DNA of 64,000 nt, from NCBI RefSeq assembly GCF_000195635.1, contig NZ_GL882633.1, positions 1 to 64,000 of the forward strand. The letters are read 5' to 3'. The position numbers were made by a program, and so were the translations under genes. The notes below the pieces were generated by a model. That model was not told where the DNA came from. It saw nothing but the letters and a program-made list of their open reading frames with translations, and made no database searches. The DNA is from Bacteroides fluxus YIT 12057 (lineage in GTDB: Bacteria > Bacteroidota > Bacteroidia > Bacteroidales > Bacteroidaceae). Shown piece by piece: positions 58,501 through 64,000 of the stretch. Position 1 is the stretch's first letter. Each line of letters begins with the position of its first letter.

Positions 58501-58826
58501 ACCCTTATCCGTTCAATGACGCCAACTACAATCATGGTGGCGGTAACGGCTGGTACACAGGCAAGAATACCGAATTCAAAGCCAACAACTATGTAGATGC
58601 TTCTTACTGGAAAATCAAAAATATCACTGTAGGTTATACCTTCTCCAAGAATCTGATAAAAAAAGTGGGGATAGAAAGCCTTCGTATCTATGCAAATGTA
58701 CTGAATCCATTCACATTCACCGACTACAAAGGGTTTGATCCGGAATGGGCGGATGCAGGCATTTCCGATGGTACCGGTGGTCCGAGTTCCATCAGCTACC
58801 AGATTGGTCTTAACGTGAAATTCTAA
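55569..58826 (+). CDS. SusC/RagA-family TonB-dependent transporter
   Basis: Third SusC. Signal peptide ending LVAFAQ, carboxypeptidase-like domain TGTVIDGTGEPVIGANV, TonB-box-like DEVVVVGYGVQKKSDLTGS, plug with DILKDASSTAIYGSRATNGV, barrel ending SYQIGLNVKF. 1085 residues. It differs from the other two in the plug (DISQSSSRVGESFNISIRG), so it probably recognises a different oligosaccharide, perhaps another pectin fragment. Confidence 0.95.
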   Translation: MNLKKLAKRALATLSLSMLCLVAFAQGRQITGTVIDGTGEPVIGANVLEVGTTNGVITDIDGNFKLNVQPNAKIQVSFIGYITQTLAVGTQNNIKVTLKEDAQALDEVVVVGYGVQKKSDLTGSVGSVDNEKLAAKGASTVMESLQGQVAGVDISQSSSRVGESFNISIRGKSTLGGSTSPLFVVDGVICDDINFLNPSDIEKIDILKDASSTAIYGSRATNGVVIVTTKQAKTGEEMKVSVSYDGYVGYKTVARMPDFMDDREWMDYRYMKYATPVKNASITNGRLPLEMTAGNLASVWNDKGNNISTKMREQFLTGDFTDWRDLMLENGTQQNHFIQVAGAGKKVSYRLGAGYQQEDGVMGDAMKRYNVKASIDGAINKHVAIGTTINLVAFNYDYGSKRAVQEAFRANGYWLPYNTETGEVNYQPGKDLRPGQSSSLTFPAGFSSSVSPLIDSMNSKDETKGYRVLGTMYAQYKPIDDVIIKTTFSPTFSTRRRGEYYGGLSSMQSGTYNATTNPTGTASASVTRNESFSYTWDTQVNYMKSFNNDHNLNAMALLSVYSTEAEKYALTGEGVTPETLWYNLGSAGTYSGVESSYGKATMLSYALRINYNYRGKYLATVSTRWDGSSKFQDGHKWGMFPSAALAWRISEENFIRENTPWISNLKLRASYGATGNNASVGNYETLFLASKLYYSSFGKGFGPDVVNELLSWEKTTEFNAGLDFGFLDGRISGSLDWYTKTSKDLLMDQKLLLEQGTPDGKMTANVGKVRNQGIELMLKGVLFQTKDFYWDVTASFAKNKNEILELQGQKKDMRAQRWFIGQPIDVAYDLKQTGICTQATANEQVTINGVTKTKSEWYGYFEGCMTYEDINKDGKIDDSDRQIIGQALPKWTGNLSTSLSYKNWDFSMTINTKQGHTLYSPFMQEFTDYSDRGRTKLSMDFYIPEGAPVFNYSWDGKDYSSLTSDRTVVADHTIVGSYPYPFNDANYNHGGGNGWYTGKNTEFKANNYVDASYWKIKNITVGYTFSKNLIKKVGIESLRIYANVLNPFTFTDYKGFDPEWADAGISDGTGGPSSISYQIGLNVKF

Positions 58827-58833
58827 TATAAAA

Positions 58834-60495
58834 ATGAATATGATTATGAAAAAGATATATATACTTGCGGCAGTATTCTCTTTCGCCGCATTGACCGGAT
58901 GTTCCGATTTTCTGGATCAAGAACTGAAATCCAATGTTCCGGGACCAGATTATTATGCTACCGAAAATGGTTACGAAAGCCTTGCCAATGCAGCCTACAG
59001 TTCACTGCGAACCATCTATGGCGGTGACCCCTGGCTGTTTGAAGGAGGTACAGACTTGTTTGCCACCGGACGTACCACGGTGAACGTATGCGACCTATAC
59101 GGCAATGCGTTCACCAGTGCCAATGACGCCGTAGCCACCTTCTATACGGATCACTACAAAGCCATATCATTAGCCAATGAAACAATCTATTGGGGTGAAA
59201 ACAATACTTCAAGAGCTGGCAGAATAGCCGAAGCACGCGGCTTGCGCGCACTTTACTATTTGAACTTGGTACAACAATTCGGTGGTGTGCCTTTAGTCAA
59301 GGAACGTGTTTCGGGCACTATGACAAGTGCCGAACGTGTCTCCGCAGAAGAGGTATATAACTTCATCATCAACGAATTAACAGAGCTGAGCACATCTTCC
59401 AATTTAGCATCAAACGCTACAGACGGGCGTTTCAACCAGAAAGCGGCTTACCATTATCTGGCAAAAGCCTATCTGTCAAGAGGATATTTAACAAATTCCA
59501 CTTCTGATTTCCAGGCAGCCATTACAGCAGCAAAGGCAGCCGGAGCCGGGCAAGCCTTGACCACACCTTTTGCGACCCTGTTCAGCAATGCAGGTGAAGG
59601 CAATGCAGAGGTCCTGTTTTATGTAGGCTATAGCGCAGAAACGGTGGACGATCCCAAGGATGACGGCAACAAGCAACAAGCCCATTTCTGCTCTTATCTG
59701 GATGGACAAGAAAAGGGGCATAAATATACATCTTCCACTCTGACTCCAACTTTATGGATGCATGAAGTATTCAATACCAATACCACCAATCCGGCACAAG
59801 ACGAACGTTATGAAGGCACCTTCATGACAGAATTACGGAAAAGTTATTGGGATTACTATGACGAGGACAAGAAAAACACAAGTCCTGTCACCTATTACTA
59901 CTGTCCCTCCTGGGAAATAGCCAACATAGATGCATGGCGCGCCGAATATCCCGACGCCCGCGCCAATGCACAGGTAGTGGAAATGCTTCCGGAAGGGACT
60001 AACATCTCCGGCATCCAAACAAGCTATGACGCCAAAATGACGGAAGATGTATATGGCGTAGCCTCTTTCCGCAAGTTTGATGATACAGAGAACGGAAAGA
60101 CCTATTTCAACACCCAGTCTTCCATGCGTGACATCTACCTGGCACGTTTAGGTGAAACCAACCTGATTGCCGCAGAAGCTTGCATCAAGGCAAATGATCC
60201 AGCCGGAGCTGTTGCATTTGTCAATATTGTACGTAACCGTGCCAAGGCAACTCCGGCCACAGAAGCAGAAATGAACATTGATTACATCTTGAACGAGCGT
60301 GCCCGTGAACTTGCCGGTGAATACCATCGTTGGGCCGATTTGGCACGTACCGGTAAACTTGCCGAATATGTAGAAGCACATAATCCGGACATATCAGCCG
60401 GGCAGGTAACCGACAAATTCTATTTACGTCCTATTCCATTGTCAGCCATTGAGCTGAACCCTGCTCTAGAAGGACACCAAAATGAAGGTTGGTAA
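58834..60495 (+). CDS. SusD/RagB-family lipoprotein
   Basis: Partner of the SusC at 55569, 7 bp downstream. Lipobox LTGC then SDFLDQELKSNVPG. RagB/SusD marks are ARGLRALYYLNLVQQFGGVPLV, NIVRNRAKA, NERARELAGEYHRWADLARTGKL and the C-terminal FYLRPIPLSAIELNP, the last typical of the common SusD/RagB class rather than the longer type in the other two pairs. 553 residues. A Met at 58846 (MKKIYIL) may be the true start. Confidence 0.95.
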   Translation: MNMIMKKIYILAAVFSFAALTGCSDFLDQELKSNVPGPDYYATENGYESLANAAYSSLRTIYGGDPWLFEGGTDLFATGRTTVNVCDLYGNAFTSANDAVATFYTDHYKAISLANETIYWGENNTSRAGRIAEARGLRALYYLNLVQQFGGVPLVKERVSGTMTSAERVSAEEVYNFIINELTELSTSSNLASNATDGRFNQKAAYHYLAKAYLSRGYLTNSTSDFQAAITAAKAAGAGQALTTPFATLFSNAGEGNAEVLFYVGYSAETVDDPKDDGNKQQAHFCSYLDGQEKGHKYTSSTLTPTLWMHEVFNTNTTNPAQDERYEGTFMTELRKSYWDYYDEDKKNTSPVTYYYCPSWEIANIDAWRAEYPDARANAQVVEMLPEGTNISGIQTSYDAKMTEDVYGVASFRKFDDTENGKTYFNTQSSMRDIYLARLGETNLIAAEACIKANDPAGAVAFVNIVRNRAKATPATEAEMNIDYILNERARELAGEYHRWADLARTGKLAEYVEAHNPDISAGQVTDKFYLRPIPLSAIELNPALEGHQNEGW

Positions 60496-60576
60496 GGATT
60501 CTCATAGATTATTGAATAAAACAACAGGTCTATGAGTAAGATCGGGAGATTTTAAAATAGACATTCTTTGCAAGGA

Positions 60577-60615
60577 AGAGGGGACACCGCAAAAACTGAA
60601 GTGCCCCCTCTGTTA
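60577..60615 (+). terminator. probable terminator after the third SusD
   Basis: Stem AGAGGGG-A-CAC with GTG-C-CCCCTCT (60577-60587 and 60601-60611), 13-base loop, followed by a weak GTTATTT. It lies between convergent transcription units and may serve both. Confidence 0.55.
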
Positions 60616-60619
60616 TTTA

Positions 60620-60727
60620 TCATTCATCCAAATCTTTTCCCCACAAATCAACGTCGGACGGGGCCTTCCACAAGCTCCAGCCTATAGCCAGAGCTATCAG
60701 CAACACGAATATCAAAAATACAATCAT
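60620..60727 (-). CDS. 35-residue single-span membrane protein downstream of the hybrid sensor
   Basis: A short frame on the minus strand, 74 bp after the hybrid-sensor stop and in the same direction. It begins MIVFLIFVLLIALAIGWSLW, a single hydrophobic helix, and ends with a short acidic tail (KDLDE). The hydrophobic helix with a Trp-rich edge (WSLWKAP) followed by a charged tail is hard to get by chance. I recognise no named family. It may be co-transcribed with the sensor and could modulate it; that is inference. Confidence 0.55.
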   Translation of the reverse strand: MIVFLIFVLLIALAIGWSLWKAPSDVDLWGKDLDE

Positions 60728-60801
60728 AGTTTCAGTTTAGTTTTTATTGTTTTAATAACACGCTCAACGGCATTTAAGTTCAGTTATCCTTTCCCCTTCC
60801 G

Positions 60802-63800
60802 TTACTTTCTCATTTCCCTGTCCCTATACTCCGTCGGCGTCATCCCCATTTTCTGCTTGAAACATTTGCTGAAATAGCGCGGATCATTGATACCTACCAT
60901 ATAGGCAATCTGCGTCATCGAATATTCTCCGGTGCCGATCAGCTGGACGGCACGGTTAATGCGCATCTCCTTTATAAATTCAACCGGCGCCAGTCCGGTC
61001 AGGGTTTTCAGCTTCTTGAAGAATACGGAACGGCTGACGGCCAATTCCTGTACCAAGTCATCTACCACCAAATCACCGTTATCCATATTCTTTTCCATCA
61101 GTTCCACCAGTTTGTCCATAAACTTACGGTCGTTGGGAGACATTTCAGGAGTTTGTTCCTGCAGAGCCTGTCCCTTGCATTCTCCGGAAGCGGCAGCACC
61201 CGGCGACATCAGATTTTCCCGGTACAATTCCTGCAACTTCTGCCGTTGCACCAGCAAGTTCCTGACACGTGCTTTCAAATAAGTGGCACTAAAAGGTTTC
61301 GTAATATAATCATCGGCGCCATACTCCAAACCTTCCAGTTTACTTTCAATAGAAGTCTTGGCCGTAAGCAGCACGATCGGAATATGACTGGTGGTCATAT
61401 CCGCACGCAACTCACGCATCATGGATATACCGTCTTTCTCCGGCATCATCACATCACTGACAATGATATCCGGCAAGAATTTCAGCGCCTTGCTCCATCC
61501 CTGCATGCCATCCGCCGCCTCCACAATACGATATTCCGGTGCAAAGATGCTGCGCAGGAACAAACGTAATTCCGAATTGTCCTCCACCAAAAGCATTGTC
61601 TCCTGCTGCTTTTCCGCATCCCTATTTTCCATGGTCTGCCCTTCATCCGCCTGTGATACAGATACGCTGTTTATATTCACGGCATGTTCTGCCGCCTCCA
61701 GCCCTGCGGCAGCATCATCCTGCAGGAATTCCACGGAACTGTCATAATGCTCCTTGCCCTTCAAGAAATCGACATGGAAGCAACTGCCTTCTCCCACCTT
61801 GCTATCTACTGTGATAACGGCCTTATGCATTTCCACCAGTTCCTTCACCAACGAGAGTCCGATGCCCGTACTGGATTGGTTGAACAAGTTACGGTCCACC
61901 AGATTCTCAAAACGGACAAAAATGGATTTCTTCTTGTTTTCGGCAATACCTATACCTTGATCCTGCACCCCGACAGAAACAGATTTCTCGTCTTCATGAA
62001 TGAAAACCTTGATCATCTTGTCGTTCGGCGTATATTTAAAGGCATTGGAAAGCAGATTGAATACAATCTTCTCATACTTGTCCACATCCACCCACAGATA
62101 CAGTTCTTCCTTTTCCGTTTCAAAAAGAAAATCAATGCGATGTTCTTCGGCCACGGAGTCAAAACTTTCCATGACCTTGCGGGTGAAAGCCACCACGTCT
62201 ATGCGCTGAACCTGCATCTTCATCTTTTTGTTCTGTATCTTACGGAAATCCAGAATCTGATTGATAAGGCGCAGCATACGGCTTGTGTTACGCTCCACTA
62301 CCTGCAACTGCTCGCGGGCATCTGCCGGAAGAGAGGTATTTTCCAGCACATATTCCACAGGACCGGAAATCAAAGTCAGCGGTGTGCGCAACTCATGAGA
62401 AATATCCGTGAAGAAGCGCAGTTTCATATCCGTCATCTGCTGTTCCACAGCCACCTCATGCTTCAATCTGTAGATTGTGAACAAGATATACACGGCCGTT
62501 ACAATGATCAGCAAGACAAACAGGACATAAAGGAAATAAGCAAAAGGAGTCTCCCAGAATGAAGGGAGAATCTCTATCTCAAGCGTACGGACATTATCAG
62601 TCCAGACACCGTCGGCATTTGTGGAACGCACCTTGAAAACGTAATGCCCCTTTGGCAGATTGGTATAAGTAGCCATTCTCTGCTTGCCTACATAATTCCA
62701 GGCTTTCTCAAAACCGTCCAGGATATAGGCATACTGAATCTCGGCAGGCGCCGAATAGTCAAGGGCAGCGTATTGAATCGTAAAAATATTCTCCCGGTGT
62801 GACAAGACCAGCTTACTGACATCATCCAGTCCCCGTTTCAATACAGAATCATCTCCCGGCATCACATCTTCATTGGCTATCAGCAACTTGGATAGCACAA
62901 TGGAAGGAACATAGCTGCTTTTACGCGTAGAATCCGGATTGAATATAAAGATACCGTCGCTTGTTCCGAACAGGATATTCCCTAAAGAAGTGCCGGCAGA
63001 CGCAGCCTCGCTGAACCGCACCCGGTAAGAAATGTCCTTATCATTATAATTTTCAAATTTCCCGACAGAAGGTATAAACTTGCTGATACCGTTTTCCGTA
63101 CTCATCCAAAGGTTGCCTTTTCCATCCTCACGCACCGAGAGCAGGACATCAGAGGGCAACCCGTCCTCAACGGAATAGCATCTGAACCTGGCATTCCCCT
63201 CTTTGTCAAGTGACACCAGCTTATTCAGTCCGCCTCCGAAGGTAGCCAGGTAAAGCTCCTTTTCACGGGTAGAAACAATCCAGTGCACATCGTTATTGCT
63301 CAAGCTGTGCAAATCTTCGGGAACACGGATAAAATGATGGAACTTTGCATCTTCCGGGCTTTCGAAACCTTCGTCCACCATCAATGCCCCTACAGTGGTC
63401 CCTATCCAGATATGCCCTTGTCCGTCACCGGTTATGAACCGCGCCTTATAGCAATCATTGATAGGATAGCCTTTCAGGTTATTCCGATGGCTGACGAAAA
63501 TCTCCCTGCCATCCTGGCTGCGTGCCAGATAGTTTATGCCCCCAGCAAAAGTCGCCACCCAAATGCGTCCACGAGCGTCTTCATAGACGCAATAGACGTT
63601 ATTGTCACTCAAACTGTAAATGTCATCCTTACTATACTGGTAACGGGTAAGCCTGTATCGTCCATTTCCCAGAGGCTCGGCCTTCACCAAGCCTGCACCT
63701 TTCGTGGCAATCCATAGATTGCGCTTACTATCCTGCATGATAAAATATACATTGCCGCGCATGGGAGTACCCGTCCGCGCTATCACCCCTGCCTCAGTCA

Positions 63801-64000
63801 GATAGCCCCGCTCCTCACGGTTCTTGTCATATACCCGGAGCTTGCCGTCCTTTAAGCCTACCCAAAGGTTATGTTCGTCATCTTCACAAAGCCCACGGAC
63901 TTCATTGCTCAATGATTCATACCGATGGGGTACAGGAGTAACGAGCGAAAACAGCGAAGGACGGAAAGTCACCTTCTCCAGCCCCTTGGAGTGAGTACAC
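60802..64000 (-). CDS. hybrid two-component system regulator (HTCS), cut by the window end
   Basis: Single-protein sensor-regulator that detects oligosaccharides in the periplasm and activates polysaccharide locus genes. The frame is open to position 64000, so the signal peptide and first propeller blades are missing; a GTG near 63972 is not the start. In order: two-bladed-propeller repeats (to about 62.8 kb) with many WVGLKDG, WIATKGAG, WVATFAGG motifs; Y_Y_Y domain (YAYILDGFEKAWNYVG); one TM (about 62.55 kb); HisKA with SHELRTPLTL; HATPase (STGIGLSLVKELVEMH); receiver with SDVMMPEKDG; C-terminal AraC HTH (about 60.81-61.13 kb). Presumed regulator of the right-hand locus. Confidence 0.96.
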   Translation of the reverse strand, partial: CTHSKGLEKVTFRPSLFSLVTPVPHRYESLSNEVRGLCEDDEHNLWVGLKDGKLRVYDKNREERGYLTEAGVIARTGTPMRGNVYFIMQDSKRNLWIATKGAGLVKAEPLGNGRYRLTRYQYSKDDIYSLSDNNVYCVYEDARGRIWVATFAGGINYLARSQDGREIFVSHRNNLKGYPINDCYKARFITGDGQGHIWIGTTVGALMVDEGFESPEDAKFHHFIRVPEDLHSLSNNDVHWIVSTREKELYLATFGGGLNKLVSLDKEGNARFRCYSVEDGLPSDVLLSVREDGKGNLWMSTENGISKFIPSVGKFENYNDKDISYRVRFSEAASAGTSLGNILFGTSDGIFIFNPDSTRKSSYVPSIVLSKLLIANEDVMPGDDSVLKRGLDDVSKLVLSHRENIFTIQYAALDYSAPAEIQYAYILDGFEKAWNYVGKQRMATYTNLPKGHYVFKVRSTNADGVWTDNVRTLEIEILPSFWETPFAYFLYVLFVLLIIVTAVYILFTIYRLKHEVAVEQQMTDMKLRFFTDISHELRTPLTLISGPVEYVLENTSLPADAREQLQVVERNTSRMLRLINQILDFRKIQNKKMKMQVQRIDVVAFTRKVMESFDSVAEEHRIDFLFETEKEELYLWVDVDKYEKIVFNLLSNAFKYTPNDKMIKVFIHEDEKSVSVGVQDQGIGIAENKKKSIFVRFENLVDRNLFNQSSTGIGLSLVKELVEMHKAVITVDSKVGEGSCFHVDFLKGKEHYDSSVEFLQDDAAAGLEAAEHAVNINSVSVSQADEGQTMENRDAEKQQETMLLVEDNSELRLFLRSIFAPEYRIVEAADGMQGWSKALKFLPDIIVSDVMMPEKDGISMMRELRADMTTSHIPIVLLTAKTSIESKLEGLEYGADDYITKPFSATYLKARVRNLLVQRQKLQELYRENLMSPGAAASGECKGQALQEQTPEMSPNDRKFMDKLVELMEKNMDNGDLVVDDLVQELAVSRSVFFKKLKTLTGLAPVEFIKEMRINRAVQLIGTGEYSMTQIAYMVGINDPRYFSKCFKQKMGMTPTEYRDREMRK

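Overview
The window looks like a chromosomal segment of a gut Bacteroides species (Bacteroidota). The grounds are three TonB-dependent SusC/SusD pairs, a hybrid two-component regulator, lipoprotein signal peptides of Bacteroides type, many TAnnTTTG (-7) promoter motifs, no clear Shine-Dalgarno sequences, and housekeeping genes in familiar Bacteroides arrangements (DPP IV next to lipA, a divergent fabI promoter). The species cannot be fixed from the sequence alone.

Positions 41-9825 (all minus strand) form a pectin-type polysaccharide utilization locus: pectate lyase (PL1), pectin methylesterase (CE8), SusC, SusD and a DUF5123/FN3 surface lipoprotein. Positions 10176-14657 carry a PatB/MalY aminotransferase, a Cof-type HAD phosphatase, a PIF1-like helicase and a YciO-type protein. 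Positions 14757-23804 (minus) are a four-gene RND efflux operon with one adaptor, two different RND pumps and one TolC-like channel; a small inverted-repeat element sits inside it. Positions 23983-28489 (minus) hold a cluster of 6-bladed beta-propeller lipoproteins, one of them frameshifted, and a membrane protein that looks like a sensor without an output domain. Positions 28934-39395 are mostly core metabolism: nagB, flavodiiron protein, YhcC-type radical SAM, an MFS transporter, DPP IV, lipA, a membrane protein with a Nudix-like tail, an RsmI-like methyltransferase and fabI.

From 39815 to the right edge there is a second pectin-type locus: GH28 polygalacturonase, DUF4861 protein, GH43, a phosphoglycolate-phosphatase-like HAD, GH95, a SusC/SusD/DUF5123 trio parallel to that of the left locus, another SusC/SusD pair, a 35-residue membrane protein, and a hybrid two-component system cut by the window end. 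Together the two loci would bind pectin at the surface, remove methyl esters, cleave homogalacturonan by lyase and hydrolase, trim arabinose/xylose and fucose/galactose-like side groups, and import the products through SusC/D under control of the hybrid sensor.

The most striking structure outside the genes is a set of three intergenic arrays (10024-10111, 28649-28818, 48161-48248). Each has five 10-bp units separated by exactly 12-bp spacers (22-bp period). Two of them share the same geometry, including a 2-bp spacer at an inverted centre, although their sequences differ. Each array lies between the 3' end of one gene and a predicted promoter of the next co-directional gene, about 130-170 bp upstream of the -7 motif.
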